This document shows, one piece after another, positions 17,038 through 24,596 of a DNA stretch of 64,000 bases. The translations under genes were made by a program, and so were the position numbers. The notes beneath the pieces are model-generated. The model saw only the letters and a list, made by a program, of their open reading frames with translations. It was not told the DNA's origin and did no database searches. The stretch covers positions 2,480,001 through 2,544,000 of the forward strand of contig NZ_CP049887.1 of assembly GCF_011304195.1 (NCBI RefSeq), read 5' to 3'. Source of the stretch: Vagococcus hydrophili. Its GTDB lineage: Bacteria > Bacillota > Bacilli > Lactobacillales > Vagococcaceae. The first letter of the stretch is position 1; each line of letters starts with the position of its first letter.

Positions 17038-17673
17038 TTAAAGAATATCTAACAATTCGCTAAAATCACTAATAATAAAATCAGAAGGATATAATAAACT
17101 TTCTGATTGAAACTTTGCCATACCTTGTTTAATTCTAATAGTTTTCATTCCCAATTGTTTAGCAGGAATCATATCATTATCAACACGATCCCCAATGTAG
17201 ACAGCAGATGAAGCTTTTACATTAGCTTTCTCTAGCGCAATCTTAAAAATTTCTGGATCAGGTTTCTTTATATTTACATCTGATGAAGAAACAATCAGTG
17301 AGAAGTAATCTAGAATTTCAAAAGAAGTTAATCTTTCTTTCAATCCTACCCCCTGATTAGCAATGACTCCTAATTTATATTTTCGAGATAACAGATGTAA
17401 GGTTTCTCTTACATCTGGATAAAGGCTTTCATTTACATGCTGCCATTTTGGACGTTGGTCTCCAGAGTTGAACGCCTCCCAAGTAGCGTATAATGGGCGT
17501 TTTTCGTTTTGTTTGTAGTTATTTTCAATCATTTTTAAGTATGTGCTTGGTGATACTTCGATGTTTTTTGTAGCTAATTGATGCCTACATCGAGTAGCAT
17601 AGTTAAGATAACTCTTTTTCTCATCAACTAGTGTTTCCCCAACATCGAAACAAATCCATGAAATTTCTTTCAA
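17038..17673 (-). CDS. HAD family hydrolase
   Basis: A 211-residue HAD phosphatase of subfamily IA. Motif I is CFDVGETLV, with the nucleophilic Asp present but Gly replacing the usual second Asp, a variant seen in many HAD-IA members. Motif II is GVIANQG, motif III a Lys in KKPDPEIF, and motif IV is YIGDRVDNDMIPA. The substrate is unknown. The start is TTG with GAAGGAGGGG upstream. Confidence 0.85.
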   Translation of the reverse strand: MKEISWICFDVGETLVDEKKSYLNYATRCRHQLATKNIEVSPSTYLKMIENNYKQNEKRPLYATWEAFNSGDQRPKWQHVNESLYPDVRETLHLLSRKYKLGVIANQGVGLKERLTSFEILDYFSLIVSSSDVNIKKPDPEIFKIALEKANVKASSAVYIGDRVDNDMIPAKQLGMKTIRIKQGMAKFQSESLLYPSDFIISDFSELLDIL

Positions 17674-17772
17674 AAAACCCCTCCTTCAATCATTTTTTAT
17701 TTCTTTTCTACCTTTCTTGAAAGTAATCTCTTTCCGTAAAGGTAGACATAATATTTTTACATGAAACTTGTT

Positions 17773-18572
17773 TTAGTAATTTTTCAAATCAGTTAGTAAT
17801 TCAATTTTTAAATTTTCTGACAATTGACCTTCTGTTTCCAGTTTAAAATAAATAGCTGCTAAAAAATTATTAAAGTTACTTTGGATTTGATAATCCACTA
17901 CTTCTGTTAAAGGTAGTTTGATATTCCCTAACCACTCAGCAAGTTCTTCGTCCCCTAACATTTTATTTTCTAACAACTCAAGGATCACCACTGCTAGTCT
18001 TCTATCCTCTTGATGTGTTAGAGGTTCTTGAAGGTGTTTAAAAACAGACTCAATCGTTTTTAAAACCTCACCTACTCTTTCCTTGCCGAAATCACTATGA
18101 CAACATGAAGCTGCTAAAAAATCAGCCCCATGCGCAGTGATATGAATCCAACCATATTTTGTCGAGTAACCGGTTTGATTTCTTTCGCGTCTTAAATAAA
18201 GGCTAGCTTGATTAAAAAAGTATTCTTTCTCTTCTGTTGTAAGTTGTTGACAGTATTTACTCTCAATCTCATCATCTACAGCAATTACACAAGCATTCAT
18301 AAGTGCTGTGAAACTCCTTTGAAGCGTGCTAGGTATTCCTTGTGGCGTTTGACTATTAATCATATCGCCGTTAATACTTGAGGAAACTAGTTGATGATAT
18401 TGATCTAGAGTAAATTTCCCCTGAATTAATGAAAGTGAAATAGCATTATAAACAAGTTCATCTCTAACTCCTGGATCAACATCCCCAATATGATCTATTA
18501 ACCATGTAACTTCTTCGTCTGTCCAAGTTCCTTTTCTAGTTGTTCTAATTTACTGCTTACGATATTTTCCAA
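17773..18572 (-). pseudogene. DUF2785 domain protein, frameshifted near its start
   Basis: The C-terminal 196 residues (from an ATG at 18363) are DUF2785: YSTKYGWIHITAHGADFLA and HQEDRRLAVVILELL. Upstream the same frame stays open and encodes more of the domain (TWTDEEVTWLIDHIGDVDPG, RDELVYNAISL) but reaches no start codon. A TTG with AGAGGTGAT at 18572 begins a short reading frame (ENIVSSKLEQLEK) in a different phase. Restoring one base near 18529-18533, where GG would become GGG, fuses them into a normal-length protein. The internal ATG has no good ribosome binding site. Confidence 0.65.
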
Positions 18573-18588
18573 AGTATCACCTCTAATC

Positions 18589-19080
18589 TTAGAATTTGAT
18601 TTTTTTCTTAATTAAAAAGAGTGCTGTTGCTCCTAGAGTTAATAAAGAGATAATCATGAAACTGATAATCAACCATTCAGGAGCTTTAAAGACAATCGCA
18701 GTATAGATAATAATGGTAAATGGGATGATTTGTTTTAGAAAAAGATTCGTCACATTACTGTTGTTCTTTTCCTTCTTATTCCAAGAAATCTCGACGATTA
18801 ATTCAATGGCAATTAATCCAATTATAAAGAAAGCTGCAAGTATGGGTAAGGAAATAGAAATTTTTAATAGATAGATAAAAGCACTTAGAACTAAGTTAAA
18901 CACTCCAAAGAATAATAAGCATTTTCCTCGTAGTTTATTAGTAAAAGGTAAATATTCCTCCTTGTTCTTTCTAAAAAAATAAGAAGTATCGTTCCAAAAG
19001 GTATTTGGTGTAAATCGGGACAAGCTACCAAATAAACTTACAATAGAAATCGCTATAAAAAACCAGACTGTTTCATTCAT
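18589..19080 (-). CDS. Four-helix integral membrane protein, unknown function
   Basis: Not recognised. 163 residues with helices at about 4-20, 50-70, 74-94 and two closely spaced helices at 118-157, ending in a basic tail (LIKKKIKF). A cytoplasmic loop carries FWNDTSYFFRKNKEEYLPF. The layout is SdpI/DUF3784-like but no firm family assignment can be made. Only a weak ribosome binding site (AAGAAGATGAT) precedes the ATG. Confidence 0.65.
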   Translation of the reverse strand: MNETVWFFIAISIVSLFGSLSRFTPNTFWNDTSYFFRKNKEEYLPFTNKLRGKCLLFFGVFNLVLSAFIYLLKISISLPILAAFFIIGLIAIELIVEISWNKKEKNNSNVTNLFLKQIIPFTIIIYTAIVFKAPEWLIISFMIISLLTLGATALFLIKKKIKF

Positions 19081-19096
19081 TTAAATCATCTTCTTT

Positions 19097-19654
19097 CTAA
19101 TTATTTTTTATGACTAATTGTGGCCATTTTTCCTGCCAATTCTTCTTTGTGACTCGATTTTGATAGGCAATCATTCGCTCAGAGTCTTCTTCAAAATAAG
19201 GTGTTGGTTGTACTATAAATGAAGCGATATCGTCAATTCCATAAGGCGCAATGAGTTCTATATTGCCTTCTTTAAGTCTTACGCCGATTGCTGTACAACG
19301 CTCAGGAAATTTTGATAAGGCATCCAGACTACTTTTATAAGTATCTGTGTTTGGGTTATGAGAATGCATATACACTTGGTTTTTAAGTTCCCATTGATAG
19401 TTCGGGTAGTTATTTTTAAGTTCTTGTTCTATTTTAAGGGTTTCTTCATAAGTAATAGTGGGATCAAAAAATATGACATCAACATCTGTTGTTAGTTGAT
19501 ACTCTTTGGTTTCAGATAAATAGTCCCAAAAGTAATTCCTAATGGTTCCAGCGCATAACCAACAATCCTTTAACTCAAGTTTTTCGATGATTTTTAAAAG
19601 GTCCATCAGTTTAGGTTCATCTCTAATAATTTGTTTAAATTCGTCTAAAGTCAT
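19097..19654 (-). CDS. Nucleotidyltransferase family protein (COG3575-like)
   Basis: A 185-residue protein with CWLCAGTIRNYFWDYLSE followed by TTDVDVIFFDP, the Asp-x-Asp metal site of nucleotidyltransferase-fold proteins of the DUF925/NTP_transf_6 group. SKFPERCTAIGVRL and IAPYGIDDI match the same group. The substrate is unknown. The start overlaps the stop of the upstream MazG-like gene by four bases (ATGA), so the two are co-translated. Confidence 0.8.
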   Translation of the reverse strand: MTLDEFKQIIRDEPKLMDLLKIIEKLELKDCWLCAGTIRNYFWDYLSETKEYQLTTDVDVIFFDPTITYEETLKIEQELKNNYPNYQWELKNQVYMHSHNPNTDTYKSSLDALSKFPERCTAIGVRLKEGNIELIAPYGIDDIASFIVQPTPYFEEDSERMIAYQNRVTKKNWQEKWPQLVIKNN

Positions 19655-19959
19655 CGTTCTGTCTTTTCCTCTTCTGCATAGTTATTAGAATTAATATAGT
19701 ATTTTCTCTTTTTATTAGTTTCCATCTTCTTTTGAATTTCTTTGTCTAAATCAATGTTGAGAATCTCTGATAAACCTAATAAGTAGATAGCGACATCCGC
19801 TAATTCTTCACCTAGAGTGTCACTATCTTTTTTATAAGCATCAAAAGCCTCCGCTACTTCACCGTAAAGGAACAAAAATTCTTTCTCGATATTAGTAGTA
19901 TTGAAACCTTGTTGCTTTTTATTGTTCAAAATATCTGTTTGATAAGACTTTATACTCAT
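19651..19959 (-). CDS. MazG-like nucleotide pyrophosphohydrolase
   Basis: A 102-residue single-domain all-alpha NTP pyrophosphatase with the metal-binding ExxE...ExxD pattern in GEVAEAFDAYKK and LGEELADVAIYLLG. Such small MazG-like enzymes hydrolyse (d)NTPs as housecleaning enzymes. GAGGGGGACA precedes the ATG. It is the first gene of a two-gene overlap with the nucleotidyltransferase. Confidence 0.85.
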   Translation of the reverse strand: MSIKSYQTDILNNKKQQGFNTTNIEKEFLFLYGEVAEAFDAYKKDSDTLGEELADVAIYLLGLSEILNIDLDKEIQKKMETNKKRKYYINSNNYAEEEKTER

Positions 19960-20041
19960 AATTTTGTCCCCCTCAACTATAATAATTAACTTTTCAGGTG
20001 CTACATGTTAATTATATCACTATCTGGTTTATTTTTGAATT

Positions 20042-20070
20042 TTGACAAAAGAGACAATCTATAATAATAT
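20042..20070 (+). promoter_or_regulatory. xerS promoter
   Basis: TTGACA (20042-20047) and TAATAT (20065-20070) are separated by 17 bases, about 45 bases before the xerS start codon. Confidence 0.7.
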
Positions 20071-20115
20071 TCATCATAGGGAACGTATGTTTTTACGTGA
20101 AAGGAAACTAGTAAA

Positions 20116-21204
20116 ATGAGTCGAGAAAAAATAAATAAACTAATTGAAATCGAAAATCAAAACCTACCTTGGTTTGTTAAAGAATATTTGCACTCTAAGA
20201 GTATTGTCCCCTACTCTGCTGTGACTTTATATGAGTATGCTAAAGAGTTTCGTCGCTTTTTTGAATGGCTAATCTCAGAAGAAATCATCTCTGCTCCAAG
20301 GACTCTTCAAATTGAGTTAGAGGATTTAGAAGAATTAAGAAAAGAAGATGTGGAATTGTATAAGTCTCATTTAATGCATTCACCAAAAGTTGGGACAGTT
20401 AAAGATAGTCGTTCTCGCTCTTTTGTGACGGTTCAACGATCAATCACCGCCCTTCGTTCATTGTTTAAATATTTAAATACGCAAACGGAGACAAAAAACA
20501 ATCAAGTCTACCTCTCTCAAAACGTGTTTTTAAAGATAGAAAATGTTAAGACGACTAAGACGCTCCAGGAACGCTCACGGAGTATTGAAAAGAAGCTCCT
20601 TCTTGATGATGAAGCGATTCTCTTTTTATATTATATTGATCAGGATTATGAAAACACCTTAACGAGCCATCAAGCAAAAGCGGCTTTTAAGCGAAATAAG
20701 ATTAGAGATTTAGGGATTATTGCGTTGTTTTTAGGAACTGGAATTAGATTATCTGAGTTGGTGAATATGCAAGTCTCCGATTTAGATACCCTAAATTTAG
20801 AGGCCACTGTTATTAGAAAAGGTGGATTTAAAGATATTGCTTTAATATCCTCTTTGTTTATTGACTACATCGTTCAATACGAAGAAGCTCGTCAGCGACT
20901 TTACGCACCAGATTTTCAAGAGAAAGCTCTATTTTTAACGACCTATAAAGGAGCGGCTAAAAGAATTGAACCTTCGACTGTTGAAAAAATGGTGGCTAAA
21001 TATTCTAGTTCATTTAAAACGCGAATTACTCCCCATAAATTGAGACACACGGTTGGCACTCAACTCTATAAGAAAACCAATAGCTTATTGACTGTCTCTC
21101 ATCAGTTAGGACAAACGGGAACAAGTGCCACAGCGATTTACACTCATATAGTGGATTCGGAACAAAGAGATGCGATGAATGATTTGTGGAATGATAACGA
21201 ATAA
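20116..21204 (+). CDS. xerS: Tyrosine recombinase XerS
   Basis: A 362-residue tyrosine recombinase of the streptococcal/lactococcal XerS type, which alone resolves chromosome dimers at difSL instead of a XerC/XerD pair. The N-terminal SAM-like domain begins LPWFVKEYLHSK and carries the YEYAKEFRRFFEWL helix. The catalytic domain shows Arg in GTGIRLSEL, Lys in RKGGFKD, HKLRH, a His in VSHQLGQ and the nucleophilic Tyr in TAIYTHIVDS. In streptococci the dif site is next to xerS near the terminus; no convincing difSL was identified here. Confidence is high for the family and good for the XerS call. Confidence 0.9.
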   Translation: MSREKINKLIEIENQNLPWFVKEYLHSKSIVPYSAVTLYEYAKEFRRFFEWLISEEIISAPRTLQIELEDLEELRKEDVELYKSHLMHSPKVGTVKDSRSRSFVTVQRSITALRSLFKYLNTQTETKNNQVYLSQNVFLKIENVKTTKTLQERSRSIEKKLLLDDEAILFLYYIDQDYENTLTSHQAKAAFKRNKIRDLGIIALFLGTGIRLSELVNMQVSDLDTLNLEATVIRKGGFKDIALISSLFIDYIVQYEEARQRLYAPDFQEKALFLTTYKGAAKRIEPSTVEKMVAKYSSSFKTRITPHKLRHTVGTQLYKKTNSLLTVSHQLGQTGTSATAIYTHIVDSEQRDAMNDLWNDNE

Positions 21205-21205
21205 A

Positions 21206-21246
21206 ACCAGAGAAAACCGATATTTTTCGGTCTACTCTGGTTTTTT
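21206..21246. terminator. Bidirectional terminator between xerS and the FtsX-like gene
   Basis: An AAAACCAGAG...CTCTGGTTTTTT hairpin with an internal CCG/CGG stem, T-rich on both strands, lies between converging genes and overlaps the 3' end of the minus-strand gene. Confidence 0.85.
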
Positions 21247-21828
21247 GGTGATAAAAGAAGTTAAAAAAAGAGAAATAATCCCTAGAATAGGTAAAACAAT
21301 CGGAATTAGTAAATTAAGTTGGTAACTTAAGATGGTTTCTTCAAAGAGACCTGATTGAGCGGTATGTAGAATCGCATAATTAAAGGCAGAGAAACCAATT
21401 ATCGAACCCATACTTAAAATGAAAATGCTAAAAATCAGTAGTTGAAAAGCGACAAACAATTGAATCATACGTGGTGTTTGCCCTAAGAGTAACATGGTGT
21501 GATGCTCTTCTTTTTGGGTTAGACTAAATAATTTTATATTCTTCTTCATATTAAGTAGAGACATAATAAATAAGATACCAGTAATGATCATAGAGCTATA
21601 AGTAAAAATCGCAATTGGTAGTAGATATGGCGTATTAAATTGAGCTTCCTCTATATTATGTTCCACTTCCCAAAGCATCCCTTGTCTAATGAAATAGAAA
21701 AAGAGGGCTAAATGTAGCATAAAAAAGGTAAATCCACTTAAAAATAGATTACCGATTGTTGTTAGGATAATGCCTTTAGTGCGAATGACTTCTTTTATCG
21801 CGTCTTGAAACGCATAGTAAACAACCAT
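21232..21828 (-). CDS. Four-helix membrane protein, FtsX-permease-like
   Basis: A 198-residue protein with helices at about 20-48, 70-92, 120-148 and 168-190. The YYAFQDAIKEVIRTKG start and the spacing of the helices resemble FtsX/MacB-type ABC permease domains, but the large extracellular domain is missing and no ATPase is adjacent. The role is unknown. The start overlaps the adenylyltransferase stop by one base (TAATG), implying co-translation. Confidence 0.6.
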   Translation of the reverse strand: MVVYYAFQDAIKEVIRTKGIILTTIGNLFLSGFTFFMLHLALFFYFIRQGMLWEVEHNIEEAQFNTPYLLPIAIFTYSSMIITGILFIMSLLNMKKNIKLFSLTQKEEHHTMLLLGQTPRMIQLFVAFQLLIFSIFILSMGSIIGFSAFNYAILHTAQSGLFEETILSYQLNLLIPIVLPILGIISLFLTSFITKKPE

Positions 21829-22709
21829 TAACTCACCTCTTTTTTGAATGTTTCAGCAAGTATCGATTCTCCTTTACTCTTTAGGTAAATATAGGGAATC
21901 TTTTTGTATTCTCCGTATTTCTCTTGATCGAGATTAAAATCTACAACTAACATATCACCGTATCTTTCTTCTAAATCAATCATCTCTCTTAAGGCTGTCA
22001 GTATTTTATAAGAATCTCCTGTTACAAAAGAATTGCTTAATTGAGCTCTCGTTTCTTTATCCAAGTAATTTAAACTATGAGTGTATTCTTTTCCGTAGTT
22101 TTTATCCCAACCCTCTTTAGCTGCGATGGTCCAGGTAATAGCTTGAATAACTTCCTCACGTGCCAATCTTAAATAAAACTCAGCAAGCAACACTTGATTT
22201 CTTAAGGTCGCTTTTAGGATGTTTGGTACCATCCACCAAAACTCAGTGATTGAGTTCTCGACTTGCAACTGACTTGGTTTAGTTAAGTAGTAGTCTGATT
22301 CAGTGAGGATAGGTAAATCTTTAACTAAATTATCCTTGTCTTCGATAATCAACGTTAAGGAATCCTCAGCTAAATAATCTGTCAACGTCTCCAGTAATCT
22401 AATCTGTAAGTCGATTCTAAGACCATCCACGTACTGAACCAAATAAACATACCCTTTTCCTTTTAATAGCTCGTTAGGACAAACTGGATCGTTCTCAGGC
22501 TCTGTCATAATTAAGACTTCACCGAATTTATTTAAAAAGCTGGCATTTTTTATGTATTTTTCTAAATCCGTTGTAAAAAAGACCACGTCATAATCTTTGA
22601 ATTTATCTTCTGGAATATTCGGATTGACTTTTGAACCATTCATTCCGAAGACTCTTAAATCTTCTTGTTCATGGAAAAATTGTTTTAATTGTTGCATAGT
22701 ATCTGTCAT
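21828..22709 (-). CDS. Aminoglycoside 6-adenylyltransferase-like protein (ANT(6))
   Basis: A 293-residue protein of the AadE/AadK family, which adenylates streptomycin at position 6. The nucleotidyltransferase motif is GMNGSKVNPN followed by FKDYDVVFFT (metal-binding Asp-x-Asp equivalent), then GLRIDLQIRLL and FWWMVPNILKATLRNQ typical of ANT(6). Base composition and the surrounding overlapping housekeeping-like genes give no sign of a mobile element, so it looks like an intrinsic chromosomal gene like B. subtilis aadK. Actual resistance is not implied by sequence alone. Confidence 0.8.
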   Translation of the reverse strand: MTDTMQQLKQFFHEQEDLRVFGMNGSKVNPNIPEDKFKDYDVVFFTTDLEKYIKNASFLNKFGEVLIMTEPENDPVCPNELLKGKGYVYLVQYVDGLRIDLQIRLLETLTDYLAEDSLTLIIEDKDNLVKDLPILTESDYYLTKPSQLQVENSITEFWWMVPNILKATLRNQVLLAEFYLRLAREEVIQAITWTIAAKEGWDKNYGKEYTHSLNYLDKETRAQLSNSFVTGDSYKILTALREMIDLEERYGDMLVVDFNLDQEKYGEYKKIPYIYLKSKGESILAETFKKEVS

Positions 22710-22711
22710 AC

Positions 22712-23164
22712 TTACTTGCCACCTTCTTTTTTCATGTAGTAATTGATAAAGGTTTCCCCGCGAAGGATTAACTGATTTTCTTTGATAACATCATAGCCAA
22801 ACACTTCAAAGAAAGGTTGTGCTGTTTTTGAGGCATAAGTAGTGAACGTCTTTCCTTGATGGTTCTTTTCTAAAAAAGAAAGTAGCAACTGCGCGACGCC
22901 TCTTCTTTGATAATCAAAGTGAACATATAAATGATCTAAGTAACCCGTGTCATCCATATCAGCAAAACCGACAATTCGTTCCTCTAGAGTTACAATAACT
23001 GCTAGATGGTTTTCTAATCCTTTCGCCCATGTTTCTGGATTAAAGTCAGCCCACGCTTCTACTTGATTTTCAGTATAATCTTGTTTATTGACTGTCTTAA
23101 TTGTTTGTTTAATTAGGGCGATAACTTCATCTCTGTTTTCTGCTTGGTATTTAGTAATCTTCAA
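22712..23164 (-). CDS. GNAT family N-acetyltransferase (YafP-like)
   Basis: A 150-residue acetyltransferase with NQVEAWADFNPETWAK, AVIVTLEERIVGFADMD, LYVHFDYQRRGVAQLLL (acetyl-CoA site) and the terminal AQPFFEVFGYDVI motif. The substrate is unknown. It starts at TTG with AAGGAGAG seven bases upstream and ends two bases before the adenylyltransferase start. Confidence 0.8.
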   Translation of the reverse strand: MKITKYQAENRDEVIALIKQTIKTVNKQDYTENQVEAWADFNPETWAKGLENHLAVIVTLEERIVGFADMDDTGYLDHLYVHFDYQRRGVAQLLLSFLEKNHQGKTFTTYASKTAQPFFEVFGYDVIKENQLILRGETFINYYMKKEGGK

Positions 23165-23182
23165 CTAATAACTCTCCTTCGC

Positions 23183-23509
23183 TTAATCTAACAATATTAT
23201 CGTTGAATTAAAGTATTGCTCAATAAATTGAACTTTTAGATAAATCTCTTCTGTCGATAAAGTCACGCCCTCTTTAGCAACTACCCACTTATCTTCTACA
23301 TCGTCATCTCTAATAATAACTGCAATGACTTCACCCTTAAAGTGTGTTACTCCCTGTGCAAGTTCATCAAAGATATAAGCATCTTGCCAATCCTTGTCAC
23401 CAGCTAAGATACCTTCTACATAACCATAATTTAGTGGGTAAACATTATTAAATTTATCAACGTAGCCTTTAGGACGATCAATGGTGACTGTCACAGAAAA
23501 ACGTTTCAT
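23183..23509 (-). CDS. Inorganic pyrophosphatase-like protein
   Basis: A 108-residue protein with IDRPKGYVD, YPLNYGYVEG, GDKDWQDAYIFDE and EVIAVIIRDDDVEDKWVV, matching the strand order and PxNYGY-type motif of family I soluble pyrophosphatases but shorter than the canonical 170 residues. It may act on another phosphoester or have lost activity. ATG at 23509 is chosen since AAGGAGTG lies just upstream and overlaps the alternative GTG. Its 5' end overlaps the end of the phosphatase gene by about 30 bases. Confidence 0.7.
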   Translation of the reverse strand: MKRFSVTVTIDRPKGYVDKFNNVYPLNYGYVEGILAGDKDWQDAYIFDELAQGVTHFKGEVIAVIIRDDDVEDKWVVAKEGVTLSTEEIYLKVQFIEQYFNSTIILLD

Positions 23510-24059
23510 GGCTTCCACTCCTTAACTCAATTTTAGTTAAACTGGCGGTAGGAATTTTGTATGCTGACTTCTTATTGGAATAAGACTTTTTATTAATATG
23601 ATGGAGAATAATATTAATTACCCCACCGTGAGTTACCAAACAAATACTTTCATCTAAATTATTTGTTAAGGCTTCCCAAACGTTGATAATCCGGTGATAA
23701 AATAATTCAGGGCTTTCGCCTTCCGGATATTTCCCCGTCCAATCTAGAGTTCTAAAATAAAGATTAGGATATAACTTTTCAGCTGTTTCGTTAGGCATAC
23801 CTGCTAAAAGACCATTGTTCATCTCTCTTAACCGAGAATCAATCGTAATAGAAATCCCTGGTTGATACTCTTTTAAAATAGCGGTTGTTTCTAACGTTCG
23901 AGGTAAATCACTGGTAAAGAGATGATCAATCTGTAGTTCTTTAAATTTCTGCCCTAATTGATGAACTTCATCTCTCCCTGATTGAGTTAAGGGAGATTTT
24001 GACCAACCCCCTCGAATTTGATCATCGTCTTGTCCGTGTCTAATTAAATAAACAGTCAT
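23478..24059 (-). CDS. Histidine phosphatase family protein
   Basis: A 193-residue phosphoglycerate-mutase-like phosphatase with LIRHGQDD (nucleophilic His), FTSDLPRTLETT, REMNNGLLAGM and the second His in CLVTHGGVIN. Members are broad phosphatases of small metabolites or nucleotides. ATG at 24059 is preferred to the GTG at 24068 because AGGTG lies six bases upstream of it. The 3' end overlaps the pyrophosphatase-like gene; that tail may be a non-functional extension. Confidence 0.8.
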   Translation of the reverse strand: MTVYLIRHGQDDDQIRGGWSKSPLTQSGRDEVHQLGQKFKELQIDHLFTSDLPRTLETTAILKEYQPGISITIDSRLREMNNGLLAGMPNETAEKLYPNLYFRTLDWTGKYPEGESPELFYHRIINVWEALTNNLDESICLVTHGGVINIILHHINKKSYSNKKSAYKIPTASLTKIELRSGSHETFFCDSHH

Positions 24060-24068
24060 TTGTTGCAC

Positions 24069-24467
24069 CTACTTTTCAATCAGTATTTTTTGAACCGCTC
24101 TAGAATCATCCACAGATAATTCTAGATTATTTAAACGATACACATCTGTATTGGTTACTTTTTGAAGTTGATAGACAACAGGTTTTACATCAGCATCTTT
24201 AGTATCATAAGTAAAATAAAATTGATAATTTGTAGGTCCCTCTAAGGCAATATCTGGAACGGCTGTATCATCGAGTTTTTTTGTGATCTCTTGAATGATT
24301 TTAATCTCTTCTTTATCTGTGATGGTTTGATAAGGTTTAAAGCTTTCAGTATCAGTTTTTTCTACTTCGATGCCTGATAATTTAATACTAGGATTATTTT
24401 GAGAACAGCCAACTAAAAAAATGAAACCAAGTAGTAAAAAGCTAACTATCATTCGTTTATTTTTCAT
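24069..24467 (-). CDS. Lipoprotein of unknown function
   Basis: 132 residues with a signal peptide ending in the lipobox LVGC (Cys21), followed by a small acidic domain. No family is recognised. It sits directly upstream of the histidine phosphatase gene and is the first gene of the overlapping cluster down to 21232. AAAGGAGGCG precedes the ATG. Confidence 0.75.
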   Translation of the reverse strand: MKNKRMIVSFLLLGFIFLVGCSQNNPSIKLSGIEVEKTDTESFKPYQTITDKEEIKIIQEITKKLDDTAVPDIALEGPTNYQFYFTYDTKDADVKPVVYQLQKVTNTDVYRLNNLELSVDDSRAVQKILIEK

Positions 24468-24522
24468 ATAAAGCGCCTCCTTTATTGTTCTTTAATTATA
24501 CCGTTAAATAGACGAAGACACA

Positions 24523-24562
24523 AAAAGAAATGAAGTTCCTAAAGATAAGAACGTCATTTATT
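24523..24562 (-). terminator. Terminator after the ABC transporter gene
   Basis: An 11-bp stem with one mismatch (24528-24538 with 24549-24559), followed on the minus strand by a T-rich tract. Confidence 0.6.
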
Positions 24563-24596
24563 TTTGATTTTATAAGTTAATTTCAATATTCTTTGA

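Noticed and set aside
20080-20105. ACGTA...TACGT dyad upstream of xerS as a dif site
   Set aside because: It is only 16 bases long, lies in the 5' untranslated region after the promoter, and does not resemble the known streptococcal dif arms.
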